Positions 55,663-64,000 of a DNA stretch of 64,000 bases are shown piece after piece (within the stretch, counting starts at the first letter, position 1; every line of letters begins with the position of its first letter). Origin of the DNA: Leptospira haakeii (GTDB taxonomy: Bacteria > Spirochaetota > Leptospiria > Leptospirales > Leptospiraceae). Below the pieces are notes generated by a model. It was not told the DNA's origin, did not search any database, and was given only the letters and a program-made list of their open reading frames with translations. A program made the translations under genes and the position numbers. Location: positions 62,001 through 126,000 of the forward strand of contig NZ_NPEG01000008.1 in the NCBI RefSeq assembly GCF_002812045.1, given 5' to 3'.

Positions 55663-58125
55663 TCATCCGATTTTCAATTTTTCGAGCTCTTGCAGGAAAT
55701 CACTAGTCTCCTGTTGTCTGGTTTCCTCGTTAGAAAGCCAGTCCAAAGTCTCCGGATCTATTTCCTTAAGGAAGCGAGAAGGTTCGGAGGTCAATTGCTC
55801 CCCAAATTTGCGGCGATTAGCGGCACCTGTCAAGCATAAATGCCTCTTCGCCCGAGTCATCGCTACATACATCAAACGGCGCTCTTCGTCTACAGATTGG
55901 TCTTCTACTGTGGCTCTTCCGGAAGGTAAGATCCCCTCTTCTAGTCCTACGACATAAACAGACTCGAATTCCAATCCTTTGGATTGGTGAATGGTGAGTA
56001 ACTGTACTCTGTTATCTTCCTTTTCATCATTCGGCTCATCTTCCATAAGCATCGCCAAACGGTTGATAAAGTCGAATAATGTGGATTTTTCGCCCGAGTC
56101 ATTATTCTCTTCGAAGAACGCCAACATGTTCACAAGCTCGGACATATTATAGATACGAGCCTTTGCGACCTTTTCTTCTTTCTCTTCCAACACGATCTCT
56201 TTTTCAAGACCCAGATCTGCAATTAACTCTCGTAATGCGAAGAATAATCTCGGAGAAGAAGAAAACTTCTTCTTAGCCTTTTCGATCAGATTTACGAAAT
56301 TATAGATCTCTGAAGAAATTTTACGGTTCAAATCCGGAATAAAATCAGGAGATTCGCATACTCTGAATAATGTCTCATAAAGAGATTCTTTGTTCTGAGC
56401 CGCTTTTTCATGCACAAGAGAGATGGAACCGGCGCCTATCCCGCGTTTTGGATAATTAATAATTCTTAATAAAGATGCATCGTCCTTTTGGTTGGCGATT
56501 AGACGGATATAAGAGATCAGGTCTCGCACTTCTTTACGGTCAAAGAAATTATAACCACCCACTACCTTATAAGGCATTTCCCTAGCTCGGAATGCTTCTT
56601 CAAAAGGTCTGGACTGGAAGTTCGTACGGAATAAGATCGCGATCTGGCTTCCTTTTCTCGCTTCTTTGATGATCTCTTCTCTGATCTTGTCCGCAACCCA
56701 TTCCGCTTCGTCTTTCTCGTCTCCCCTCTCTACGTATTTTACTTTGAGAGCGCCAGGCACCTTAGAAAAAAGTTCTTTGGATCTTCTGGAAAGATTATGG
56801 CGAATCAGAGAGTTCGCGGCAGAGACGATTATATCTGTGGATCTATAATTCTCTAAGAGACGAATAACGTTTGCACCTTTAAAATCATTTTCGAATCCAA
56901 GGATCAAACTTACATCAGAACCTCTGAATGCATAGATAGACTGATCATCATCACCTACCACGCATAGATTGTCCGATTCTCCCATAAGAGCTCTTAAAAA
57001 TTCATATTGGATCGGGTTTGTATCTTGGAACTCGTCCACCATAAAGTATTGGAACTTTTTATGATATTCATCTCTTACTTCTTCAAACTGTCTCAAAAGT
57101 TTAGAAGGTAAAAGGATTAGATCGTCGAAATCGATAGAGTTCTGTTCTTTTAAAGTGTCCTGGTATTGTTGGAAAAGAGAAGCAGCCAAAAGATCTCCCT
57201 CATTCATAGAGGTTCTCATATCGGCTAAATAATCCTCTCCTGAGTTTTTGATCCTGGAAATTTTAGAAAGTACTTCCATGATCTGAGGACGTTTAGGTTC
57301 TAATTTTTGGGCAACAAGCATTCCGGTCACAAGACCTTCCTGGTCAGCTTGGTTCAGAAGTAAGAAAGGTTGTTTATATTCAAGCTTCTCAATATGTTTT
57401 TTTAATATTCCAAGTCCGAGAGAATGGAATGTGGAAAGAGTAATCCCTTTTAATAAATTTCTTGGGATCAGTTTACGAACTCTTTCTCCCATTTCCTTTG
57501 CACTTTTGTTAGTGAAGGACAATGCAACGATCTTTCCGGCCGGGATATGATGGTCCTGGATCATATGGGCGATACGATTAGAAATCACTCTTGTTTTCCC
57601 AGAACCTGCACCTGCAAAAATCAAAAGAGGACCATGAATAGTTTGGACTGCACGAGCTTGTTCGGGAGATAAACTTTGAAAAATAGCGGCGGAATCCCGA
57701 GGCTCCTTAGGCCTTTCTTCTCTTTTTCTTTTGGGAGCAGAAGGTTTTTCTTCGGATAAAGTTTCAGCGGTTTCGGAACTTTCCGTAAGCTCCGATTCGA
57801 CCTCGGTTGCAACTATAACTTTTATCTGGTCTGGAGTTCCTACCACTGACTCAGGTTCAATTTCTTTTGGTTCTTCCGAAACTTCGGCTGGAGTTGAAAC
57901 GAACTCTAGGGCCTCATTTTCTGAAAAATCATTTTCTTCGTAAAAGGAAGAGCCGTAAGATTCCTCTTGAACTTCTTCTTGGATAGAAGAAGCGGGAGTT
58001 CCTACCACTTGCGGAACTTCTGAAAAGCTGAGTAATGGTAGATCTTGCGCAGGTTCCTCCGGCTTTATATCCGAAATTTCCAGATGGGAAAACAGGTCCA
58101 GACTTTGATTAGTATCTTCTTTCAT
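55663..58125 (-). CDS. UvrD/Rep/PcrA-type DNA helicase with acidic N-terminal extension
   Basis: The helicase core starts at about residue 150 (LSPEQARAVQTIHGPLLIFA). It has Walker A AGAGSGKT, DEFQDTN (motif II), QSIYAFRGSD, the YRS motif (LLENYRS) and the C-terminal QLLTIHQSKGLEFESVYVVG, plus the TRAKRHL ending. This is a superfamily 1 3'-5' helicase of the UvrD/Rep/PcrA branch. The first 145 residues are acidic low-complexity sequence (Glu/Ser-rich) not seen in usual relatives. They contain two copies of a VVGTP peptide, each encoded by GTGGTAGGAACTCC. Which of uvrD, rep or pcrA is meant cannot be decided without a tree. Confidence 0.93.
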   Translation of the reverse strand: MKEDTNQSLDLFSHLEISDIKPEEPAQDLPLLSFSEVPQVVGTPASSIQEEVQEESYGSSFYEENDFSENEALEFVSTPAEVSEEPKEIEPESVVGTPDQIKVIVATEVESELTESSETAETLSEEKPSAPKRKREERPKEPRDSAAIFQSLSPEQARAVQTIHGPLLIFAGAGSGKTRVISNRIAHMIQDHHIPAGKIVALSFTNKSAKEMGERVRKLIPRNLLKGITLSTFHSLGLGILKKHIEKLEYKQPFLLLNQADQEGLVTGMLVAQKLEPKRPQIMEVLSKISRIKNSGEDYLADMRTSMNEGDLLAASLFQQYQDTLKEQNSIDFDDLILLPSKLLRQFEEVRDEYHKKFQYFMVDEFQDTNPIQYEFLRALMGESDNLCVVGDDDQSIYAFRGSDVSLILGFENDFKGANVIRLLENYRSTDIIVSAANSLIRHNLSRRSKELFSKVPGALKVKYVERGDEKDEAEWVADKIREEIIKEARKGSQIAILFRTNFQSRPFEEAFRAREMPYKVVGGYNFFDRKEVRDLISYIRLIANQKDDASLLRIINYPKRGIGAGSISLVHEKAAQNKESLYETLFRVCESPDFIPDLNRKISSEIYNFVNLIEKAKKKFSSSPRLFFALRELIADLGLEKEIVLEEKEEKVAKARIYNMSELVNMLAFFEENNDSGEKSTLFDFINRLAMLMEDEPNDEKEDNRVQLLTIHQSKGLEFESVYVVGLEEGILPSGRATVEDQSVDEERRLMYVAMTRAKRHLCLTGAANRRKFGEQLTSEPSRFLKEIDPETLDWLSNEETRQQETSDFLQELEKLKIG
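57833..57846 (-). repeat. GTAGGAACTCC repeat inside the helicase gene (copy 1)
   Basis: The minus strand reads GTGGTAGGAACTCC and encodes VVGTP in the low-complexity N-terminal extension of the helicase. It is identical over 14 bases to the second copy at 57995-58008. Confidence 0.7.
57995..58008 (-). repeat. GTAGGAACTCC repeat inside the helicase gene (copy 2)
   Basis: The same 14-base sequence GTGGTAGGAACTCC in the same frame, encoding VVGTP, 162 bases from the first copy (exactly 54 codons). Confidence 0.7.
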
Positions 58126-58158
58126 CCGATTTTATGAGGGCAAAAAACAGGCCGGGAT

Positions 58159-58180
58159 CCGAAAAATTCGAATTTTTCGG
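58159..58180. promoter_or_regulatory. Perfect 22-bp palindrome in the divergent helicase-nudix promoter region
   Basis: CCGAAAAATTC (58159-58169) is followed immediately by its exact reverse complement (58170-58180). GGG (58154-58156) and CCC (58181-58183) flank it and could extend the stem past a bulge. It lies in the 163-base gap between the divergent starts of the helicase and nudix genes, 34 bases from the helicase start. It is a candidate operator or cruciform; it does not match the LexA box pattern I know. Confidence 0.7.
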
Positions 58181-58288
58181 CCCTAGTCGTAAGCGACATA
58201 ATCCTGATTTTTCTCTTCTTGTCAACCGCGTACAGGCAAAGGTTTGCGAATCTGAAAGGATTTCAAAAAACTGGAAGAAACGGCAGAT

Positions 58289-58873
58289 ATGCAAGAATTC
58301 CGCCCAGAAAATTACCTCCCCGATTCCAATCTTTGGGAAGAAGGAAAAAAAACTTCTGCATTCAAAACTCCAATTTTTGAATTAGTCTCCGTTCCGAAAG
58401 TTTCTCCGGACAAAACAATCTCTGGCAATTTTTTCAAAGTGGAATCCAAGGATTGGGTGAATGTAATTGCACTCACCTCAGATGAAAATGTGATTCTGAT
58501 CGATCAATACAGACACGGATTACATTCTTATTGTCTGGAAATCCCAGGCGGCATCGCTGAAAAAAATTCAATCTTAGAATCAGCGCAAGCAGAACTGAGA
58601 GAAGAGACCGGCTTTGTCTCGGACGAGTGGGAATATTTAGGAAAGGTTTCCGCAAATCCCGCCTTCATGAACAATTGGTGTCATACTTATATCGCCAGAA
58701 ATGTATATCCTCATCCGGGTGGACAAGATCTGGACGAAAGCGAACAAATAGAAGTGTATCAATATCCTCTAAATAAAATCCCCGAAATTTTAGAGAAAAA
58801 TATCCTACACCACGCAATTGTCGTGGCGGCATTCGGATTATTTTTTTTAAAATACGGAGAAAAGAAGAAGTAG
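58289..58873 (+). CDS. Nudix hydrolase (ADP-ribose-pyrophosphatase-like)
   Basis: The 194-residue product contains GGIAEKNSILESAQAELREE, then TGF, the Nudix box. The C-terminal Glu pair that binds the metal is intact, but the first Glu (of GxxxxxE) is Asn and the following Arg of RExxEE is Ala. The preceding LEIPGG and the trailing NPAFMNNWCHTYIARNV resemble ADP-ribose/nucleoside-diphosphate-sugar hydrolases. It cleaves a nucleotide-diphosphate derivative; the exact substrate is unclear. The MFS and pepN genes follow with 9 and 1 base gaps. Confidence 0.85.
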   Translation: MQEFRPENYLPDSNLWEEGKKTSAFKTPIFELVSVPKVSPDKTISGNFFKVESKDWVNVIALTSDENVILIDQYRHGLHSYCLEIPGGIAEKNSILESAQAELREETGFVSDEWEYLGKVSANPAFMNNWCHTYIARNVYPHPGGQDLDESEQIEVYQYPLNKIPEILEKNILHHAIVVAAFGLFFLKYGEKKK

Positions 58874-58882
58874 AACTATCTC

Positions 58883-60142
58883 ATGACAAAATCCGCAAAC
58901 GCGAGCCCATTCATCTCATTACAGGTTCCTGAATTTAGGAATTTTTTGGCCGGAAAATTTTTGGTCACACTTTCATTCGTCATGCAATCCACCGTGGTCT
59001 TCTGGCAGATAGACCATATCACTCACGACGCATTTTTTGTAGGTTTGATCGGATTTGCAGAACTCGTGCCTAACGTAGCAGTTTCTCTTTTTTCAGGATT
59101 GGTCGTTGATAGTTTTCCAAGAAAGAAGATCATCTATCTTTCCTTAAGCGGCCTGACTTTTAGCTCCTTCTTACTTTTATTATTCACTCTTCCAGGTTTC
59201 GAATGGGTGATCGAAAAATATTGGGTTTATCCAATCTATTCAGTGATTTTTTTCTCCGGAATTTGTAGAGGGTTTTTATCTCCAAGTATCGCGGCTTATC
59301 AAACACAACTTGTCTCTAAGGAAATTTTTCCGAATGCCGCTACTTGGAGCGGTGTTGCTTGGCAGGGCTCTGCGGTTTTAGGTCCTATGCTTGGCGGACT
59401 TCTCACCGGATTTAACGGAGTACAAACTGCTTATCTTGCAGATTTCTGCATCATGGTGTTCTCATTATTTTTATTACTACTTGTTCCTTCTAAACCTGTT
59501 CCTGAAAAACAAGGGGAGAAAGAATCCATTTGGAAAAGTTTGGGAACGGGCTGGAAGTTTGTGTTCGGTCACCAATTAATCCTAGGCGCGATCAGTTTAG
59601 ATCTATTTGCGGTATTATTCGGCGGAGCAGTAGCCCTTATCCCTACATTCTCTAGAGAAGTTTTAGGAATGGGTCCTGAATATTACGGAATATTAAGGTC
59701 CGCTCCAGCAATCGGTGCGGTTCTTTGTGCATTATTTATCGCAGTCAAACCTCCTAAAACAAATTCAGGAGTAATATTACTCAGTAGTGTATTCGGTTTC
59801 GGGCTTTGTATGATCGTATTCGCACTTTCCAGGAACTTCTACTTATCTTGCGCGGCATTGATCGTAAGCGGTTCCTTCGATATGGTAAGTGTAGTGATCC
59901 GGCACACAATCGTTCAGATGTATACTCCGGAGCATATGAGAGGAAGAGTTTCCGCAGTGAATAATATATTCATAGGCTCTTCCAATGAACTTGGAGCATT
60001 CGAATCGGGAGCGACCGCAAAAGCATTCGGTCTTGTCCCTTCAGTTGTTATAGGAGGAACGCTTACTCTTTTAACCGTAGGGATCGTTACCGCGATCGCG
60101 CCTCGTCTTCGAAAAATGGATCTAAAGGATATAACGGTTTAA
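58883..60142 (+). CDS. MFS transporter, DHA3-type
   Basis: A 419-residue, 12-helix transporter of the DHA3/MFS_3 type, recognised by [20 protein letters not shown] (TM1 with the typical xFRxFLxGxF start), [20 protein letters not shown] (loop with the R/K-R-K motif A variant) and [20 protein letters not shown] near the end. Members export drugs, siderophores or macrolides; no substrate can be deduced. It lies between nudix and pepN with 9- and 1-base gaps, hence a three-gene operon of unrelated-looking enzymes. Confidence 0.85.
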   Translation: MTKSANASPFISLQVPEFRNFLAGKFLVTLSFVMQSTVVFWQIDHITHDAFFVGLIGFAELVPNVAVSLFSGLVVDSFPRKKIIYLSLSGLTFSSFLLLLFTLPGFEWVIEKYWVYPIYSVIFFSGICRGFLSPSIAAYQTQLVSKEIFPNAATWSGVAWQGSAVLGPMLGGLLTGFNGVQTAYLADFCIMVFSLFLLLLVPSKPVPEKQGEKESIWKSLGTGWKFVFGHQLILGAISLDLFAVLFGGAVALIPTFSREVLGMGPEYYGILRSAPAIGAVLCALFIAVKPPKTNSGVILLSSVFGFGLCMIVFALSRNFYLSCAALIVSGSFDMVSVVIRHTIVQMYTPEHMRGRVSAVNNIFIGSSNELGAFESGATAKAFGLVPSVVIGGTLTLLTVGIVTAIAPRLRKMDLKDITV

Positions 60143-60143
60143 T

Positions 60144-62666
60144 ATGGATAATATTCTTACTCAACAAGAAGCAATGCTCCGCTCCGGACAGATCTCCGAA
60201 GTGGACTATACTCTAAAATTAAAACTGGAAAAAGGATCCCAAGAATACGAGGGAGAAACCACAGTTCGATTCCTATATAATGGCGGTAAAAAAGGAAAAC
60301 TCAAGGTAGATTTCGTATCTAAGAAGATTGAGATCCTTTGGATAAACGGAAAAGAAGAAACAAATTATGAAAAAAAAGAATCCGCACTCTTCCTACCGGG
60401 AGAATTATTAGCGGAAGGCAAAAACGAACTTAAAGTAAAATACAAAAACGTATTCGATCATAGCGGTTCAGGCTTTCATAAATTCACGGATCCTTCCGAC
60501 AAAGCGGAATACATGCATACGGACTTCGAACCATTCGAAGCTCATAGATTATTTCCTTCTTTCGACCAACCGGACCTAAAAGCGACTTACGAACTGGAGA
60601 TCACAGGACCTTCCGAATGGACTTACATACATAACACAGTCTCAAAATCGGAAGAAAACCAGGGAAATTATAAAAACATAAAATTTAATAAGACCAAAAA
60701 ATTCTCCACTTACTTATTCTCTCTGATCGTAGGGCCTTACGCAGTTTGGGAAGATAAGGCAGGAGAAATTCCTCTTAGAATATTCTGCAGAAAATCCCTC
60801 TCCAAATATATGGATGCGGAGAATTTATTTGCGATCACAAAGGAAGCATTCGGCTTCTTGCAAGAATATTTCGGAGTTCCCTATCCTTACGGAAAATATG
60901 ACCAGATATTCGTGCCGGAATTCAATATGGGAGCCATGGAAAATGTAGGAGCTGTGACATTCTCCGAGAGTTACATTTTCCGTGGACCTAGGATCTATTC
61001 TGAATACTTAAACAGAGCAAACACAGTATATCATGAAATGGTACATATGTGGTTCGGAAACCTGGTCACATTGAAATGGTGGAACGATCTCTGGTTGAAT
61101 GAAAGTTTTGCGGATTATCTTTCCTATTATTCAATGTCTAACGGGAAAATTTTCCCAGATGCATTAGAACATTTTTATGTAAGGGAAGAATGGGCTTACA
61201 GAGAGGACCAACTCTCCACCACTCATCCGATTGCAGGAAAAGCGGAAAATACATTAGAAGCGATCAGCAATTTTGACGGGATCTCTTACTCAAAAGGTGC
61301 ATCCGTTCTTCGCCAATTGATGTATTACGTGGGCGAAGAAAAATTCAGGGACGCGATGAGGCTCTATTTCAAAAGACATGCCGAGAAGAACACTGTCCTA
61401 AACGATTTTCTTTCTTGTATGTCTGAAACCAGCGGAATAGATATCAGAGGCTGGAGTAAGGAATGGTTAGAAACAACCGGAGTCAATACTCTCAGTCCGG
61501 TCCGACAAAACGGTAGATTATTTTTACACCAAGGACCTTCTGCGATAAACGGACTTTTACGCACACATGCTCTCCAAGCTTCCTTATTCAGAGAAAAGAA
61601 CGGGATACTGGAAGAAGTTTGGAAAAAAAGAGTGCTCGTTAAAGGAAAAGAGACTCTATTAGAGGAAAATTATACGGGCGAAGCGGACCTTCTACTTTTA
61701 AACACAGAAGACTTTGCCTATGCCAAAACCTACTTAAGCAAAGAATCACTTCCCATCTTAAAAAGAAGCCTACACACCCTGAAGGATCGTTTTTCCAGAA
61801 GAGTTGTTTGGGGAAGTTTATGGCAAATGGTAAGAGATGCCGAACTTGCTCCTAAAGATTTTCTTGAGTTAGCTTTGGACCAAGGCCTGAAAGAACCGGA
61901 TCTTTCGGTTCGAAACAGCCATATACTCACCAAAGCTTTGACAGTGATCGACAATTATATTCCGGAAACGGAGAAAAGAAACTGGTCCGATAAACTACAC
62001 AGTATCGCTAAGGAAAAATCGCTTCTCGCTCAAAACCCAGAACAAGAACAGATATTATGGTTTAGAATATTAGAAAATACTTCTAAATCACCGGAACAAC
62101 TTTCCTATCTGAAAGAATTACTGGATCAGAAAAAAAGTATCCCTGGGATCGCGATGGACCAAGAAAGACGTTGGGTCATTCTATCCAGACTCAGCGCTTA
62201 TGGAGATCCAGAATCTTCCAAACGGATCGAAGAAGAAACCTCTAAAGATAATACCGATCTTGGAGCAAAAAAAGCATTCTTGGCGAAAGTTTCCTTCCCT
62301 GACCCTAAAACTAAAAAAGAATCCTGGGAAAGATTCCTGAAACCTAAAGAAGGAGATTCTACTGACTTCTTAAGATACGGAATGAGGGGATTTCAATGGA
62401 ATCACCAAAAGCAACTATTGGTCTCGTATACAGATTCTTATTTTAATTCAGTGATCTCAGTGTATGAAACAAGAGATCCACATTTTGCTTCTGCATTTGG
62501 CCATATGATGTTCCCTTCTTTCGAGCCGGATCCGAATTTATTAAAGAGAACGCAAGAGTTTCTGGATCAAAATAAAAAACTTCCTGAACTATTGAAAAAG
62601 GATCTCCAACAACAAAGAGACGATATACAAAGAACCCTTAAGGTTTTAGAAAAATACAAAAACTAA
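60144..62666 (+). CDS. pepN: Aminopeptidase N, M1 family metallopeptidase
   Basis: The 840-residue protein carries GAMEN (residues 263-267) for substrate recognition and the zinc motif HEMVH (297-301). The third zinc ligand Glu320 lies exactly 18 residues after the second His (WLNESFADY). An N-terminal beta-sandwich (60 residues onward) and a helical C-terminal domain complete the family layout; length is close to E. coli PepN (870). There is no signal peptide, so it acts in the cytosol on short peptides. Its stop lies in the first arm of a hairpin (62661-62683). Confidence 0.94.
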   Translation: MDNILTQQEAMLRSGQISEVDYTLKLKLEKGSQEYEGETTVRFLYNGGKKGKLKVDFVSKKIEILWINGKEETNYEKKESALFLPGELLAEGKNELKVKYKNVFDHSGSGFHKFTDPSDKAEYMHTDFEPFEAHRLFPSFDQPDLKATYELEITGPSEWTYIHNTVSKSEENQGNYKNIKFNKTKKFSTYLFSLIVGPYAVWEDKAGEIPLRIFCRKSLSKYMDAENLFAITKEAFGFLQEYFGVPYPYGKYDQIFVPEFNMGAMENVGAVTFSESYIFRGPRIYSEYLNRANTVYHEMVHMWFGNLVTLKWWNDLWLNESFADYLSYYSMSNGKIFPDALEHFYVREEWAYREDQLSTTHPIAGKAENTLEAISNFDGISYSKGASVLRQLMYYVGEEKFRDAMRLYFKRHAEKNTVLNDFLSCMSETSGIDIRGWSKEWLETTGVNTLSPVRQNGRLFLHQGPSAINGLLRTHALQASLFREKNGILEEVWKKRVLVKGKETLLEENYTGEADLLLLNTEDFAYAKTYLSKESLPILKRSLHTLKDRFSRRVVWGSLWQMVRDAELAPKDFLELALDQGLKEPDLSVRNSHILTKALTVIDNYIPETEKRNWSDKLHSIAKEKSLLAQNPEQEQILWFRILENTSKSPEQLSYLKELLDQKKSIPGIAMDQERRWVILSRLSAYGDPESSKRIEEETSKDNTDLGAKKAFLAKVSFPDPKTKKESWERFLKPKEGDSTDFLRYGMRGFQWNHQKQLLVSYTDSYFNSVISVYETRDPHFASAFGHMMFPSFEPDPNLLKRTQEFLDQNKKLPELLKKDLQQQRDDIQRTLKVLEKYKN

Positions 62667-62683
62667 AAGGCCATCTTTTAGTT
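62661..62683 (+). terminator. Hairpin at the pepN stop codon
   Basis: AACTAAAAG (62661-62669) and CTTTTAGTT (62675-62683) pair over 9 bp with a 5-base loop. The pepN stop (62664-62666) is within the first arm. It is followed by CCC rather than a T-run, so it is weak as a terminator on its own. Confidence 0.55.
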
Positions 62684-62689
62684 CCCTAA

Positions 62690-62723
62690 GAAAAAAGAAG
62701 AGTTAGAGGGCAGCCTCTAACTC
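62690..62723 (-). terminator. Rho-independent terminator of alkB
   Basis: GAGTTAGAGG (62700-62709) and CCTCTAACTC (62714-62723) form a 10-bp perfect stem with a GCAG loop. Read on the minus strand it is followed by TTCTTTTTTC. It lies 31 bases past the alkB stop and may also stop pepN transcription from the other side. Confidence 0.8.
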
Positions 62724-62754
62724 ATTACCAAAAAGATCTATTTTTTAGACAGGA

Positions 62755-63876
62755 TTACGCAGTAGCAGGTTCCCTTTTTCCGGAAGAGTTTACTGAAGTT
62801 TCTCCATGTTGTTTTTCCCATTCTTCTAATTTTTTATCCATTATTTTAAACCATAAAGGTGGAAATAATGCGAGAAGGATCATCAATTCATAACCCCAAG
62901 GTAATTGAGGACTTTCTTCAAAATGTCTCAAGGACTGGTATCTTCTTCCTGCGTTAGCATGATGATCGGAATGTCTTTGTAATTGAAACAAGAACGCGTT
63001 AGACAGACTGAAGTTTTGGTTCCAAGAATGGATCGGAAGAACCTTCTCGAATTTTCCGGGAGATAATTCCTTACGAGCTAAACCGTAATGTTCGATATAA
63101 TTCACTAATTCTAATAGAGAAAAGGCGATCCAACTTTGAACAAAGAAAAATGCAGGTACCTGCCAATTCAGGTTACCGGTGATCGCATAAAAAATCCCAG
63201 TCACGGCAGAGATGAATAAAACCGGAATTATCATAGACGTGATCATCTCATTGTCAAATGTCCATGAAGACTTACCCAATTTGCCTAATCTTTTTTTCTC
63301 TAAATTCCAAGCGCTCGTTAAACTTCCGAAAACAGTTCTTGGATAAAAAACAAAGAACGACTCACCCTTTCTACTGGAAGCAGGATCCTCATGAGTGGAA
63401 ACATTCACATGATGTCCACGGTTATGCTCTATAAAGAAATGCATATAACATACAGTCATGAGAATAAACTTAGAATACCATTGTTCTATCTTAGTATTTT
63501 TGTGACCTAACTCGTGAGCAACAGTGATCCCGATCCCGCCGGTGTTTACACCAATTGCCAGAACAAAAGCGAACCATTCTAACGAGGAAAGAGCATTTGT
63601 TTGAACTTCCCACAGAGCCCAAATCACTAACGCAAATTGGATCCAGGCCCAACCATAGGTCAGGAATCTAAAATAGAATTCCTTTTGAAGTTCCGGCACA
63701 TCCTCTTCCTTTGGATTGATCGCATCCGGCCCGATCCAGAGGTCCATGATCGGAAGAATTCCGAATACTACCGCCAGAGTTAAAAAATTAAAACTGCCTC
63801 CCAAATAATAACCCGCGACGGCCAAACTCGGAATCAGGTATGCAATCAAGAAGGATAATCTTTTCCCTACACTCAT
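62755..63876 (-). CDS. alkB: Alkane 1-monooxygenase (AlkB-like)
   Basis: A 373-residue integral membrane di-iron hydroxylase. Histidine boxes HELGHK (121-126), HNRGHHVNVSTHED (about 151-164) and LQRHSDHHANAGRRYQSL (near 310) match AlkB, with NYIEHYGL before the last. Six hydrophobic helices, for example LIAYLIPSLAVAGYYLGGSF. It hydroxylates the terminal carbon of medium-chain alkanes or fatty chains using rubredoxin, whose gene is not next to it. It has an excellent upstream promoter. The initiating ATG is preceded by AGGAGAGAG. Confidence 0.92.
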   Translation of the reverse strand: MSVGKRLSFLIAYLIPSLAVAGYYLGGSFNFLTLAVVFGILPIMDLWIGPDAINPKEEDVPELQKEFYFRFLTYGWAWIQFALVIWALWEVQTNALSSLEWFAFVLAIGVNTGGIGITVAHELGHKNTKIEQWYSKFILMTVCYMHFFIEHNRGHHVNVSTHEDPASSRKGESFFVFYPRTVFGSLTSAWNLEKKRLGKLGKSSWTFDNEMITSMIIPVLFISAVTGIFYAITGNLNWQVPAFFFVQSWIAFSLLELVNYIEHYGLARKELSPGKFEKVLPIHSWNQNFSLSNAFLFQLQRHSDHHANAGRRYQSLRHFEESPQLPWGYELMILLALFPPLWFKIMDKKLEEWEKQHGETSVNSSGKREPATA

Positions 63877-63941
63877 CTCTCTCTCCTATCCCGCATTTCT
63901 CCGGGAAAATCAATCGATTTAATTTATTTCGAACGTTTGGT

Positions 63942-63969
63942 ATTATAACATAAACCGAATCCGAGGCAA
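63942..63969 (-). promoter_or_regulatory. Sigma-70-type promoter of alkB
   Basis: On the minus strand TTGCCT (63964-63969) and TATAAT (63942-63947) are separated by 16 bases, close to the consensus, about 65 bases before the alkB ATG. An A/T-rich stretch containing AACGTT follows, a possible operator. Confidence 0.75.
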
Positions 63970-64000
63970 GAAAAAAATCTCAAAGCGGACATTTTTTCTA

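Noticed and set aside
58126..58288. LexA-type SOS box upstream of the helicase
   Set aside because: I looked for TTTG-N5-CAAA-type sites, as expected for Leptospira LexA, and saw none; the palindrome found is different.
60875..60890. GGAGTTCCC in pepN
   Set aside because: It encodes the conserved FGVPYPYGK segment of M1 peptidases.
1..64000. CRISPR arrays, tRNA or rRNA genes, prophage or intact insertion sequences
   Set aside because: No regularly spaced identical repeats, cloverleaf-like sequences, transposase or phage-like genes were seen in reading the window.

Overview
The window looks like chromosomal DNA of a Leptospira species. The evidence is a mid-GC, A/T-rich intergenic style, many lipoproteins with spirochaete-type lipoboxes, the LL-diaminopimelate aminotransferase route to lysine and peptidoglycan (dapL), a three-domain IspG, an LpxI plus LpxB pair, and several proteins that look specific to the genus. 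GC content (about 40-45% by eye, not calculated) together with alkB and other biosynthetic genes would fit a subclade other than L. interrogans, but I cannot name the species. I see no rRNA, tRNA, CRISPR array, prophage or intact insertion sequence. Nearly all of the window is protein-coding.

Layout. 1-1048 is a partial opgG (osmoregulated glucan synthesis), preceded on the same strand by gltB. 5.9-13.1 kb holds an MdtD-type exporter, Leptospira-style hypothetical proteins and a two-gene lipoprotein operon. 13.3-21.5 kb holds ispG, a C45-type Ntn hydrolase, a membrane-anchored AraC regulator, an outer-membrane barrel and an SDR-TetR pair. 22-26.2 kb holds a lipase-like lipoprotein, a WG-repeat protein and an unusual IscU-pentapeptide fusion with a small overlapping partner. 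26.4-33.8 kb, all on the minus strand, has rho-rpmE, a PAS-Fis regulator, two envelope proteins and pyrB-DUF2203-dapL. 34-38 kb is a desaturase-RND pump operon. 38.2-44.8 kb has an MBL-fold lipoprotein, an OMP-ruvA pair, a DUF819 transporter, doxX and a rhodanese lipoprotein. 45.2-52.7 kb is a long plus-strand run, sucC-sucD-tolC-SH3-fmdB-lpxI-lpxB. 52.7-58.1 kb is the minus-strand run uvrD/rep-TPR lipoprotein-AsmA-like. 58.3-62.7 kb is nudix-MFS-pepN, and alkB ends the window.

Working together. Central metabolism (gltB, sucCD, pyrB, dapL, ispG) is interleaved with envelope construction (opgG, lpxI, lpxB, AsmA-like, TolC, RND, fatty-acid desaturase, lipoproteins). sucCD and the lipid A genes lie in one run of closely spaced genes. 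Convergent gene pairs are often separated by compact hairpin terminators, some of which reach into the 3' ends of coding regions.

The signals least explained by genes are two families of dispersed short repeats. One is a palindromic motif with core GTAGGAACTCC, found exactly five times in 64 kb and also as perfect 16-bp palindromes between genes. Two copies lie inside the N-terminal extension of the UvrD-like helicase. The other is a G-rich CACAGAG/CGCAGAG element that sits between operons and twice forms long imperfect hairpins. The IscU-pentapeptide fusion is the most unusual protein architecture.
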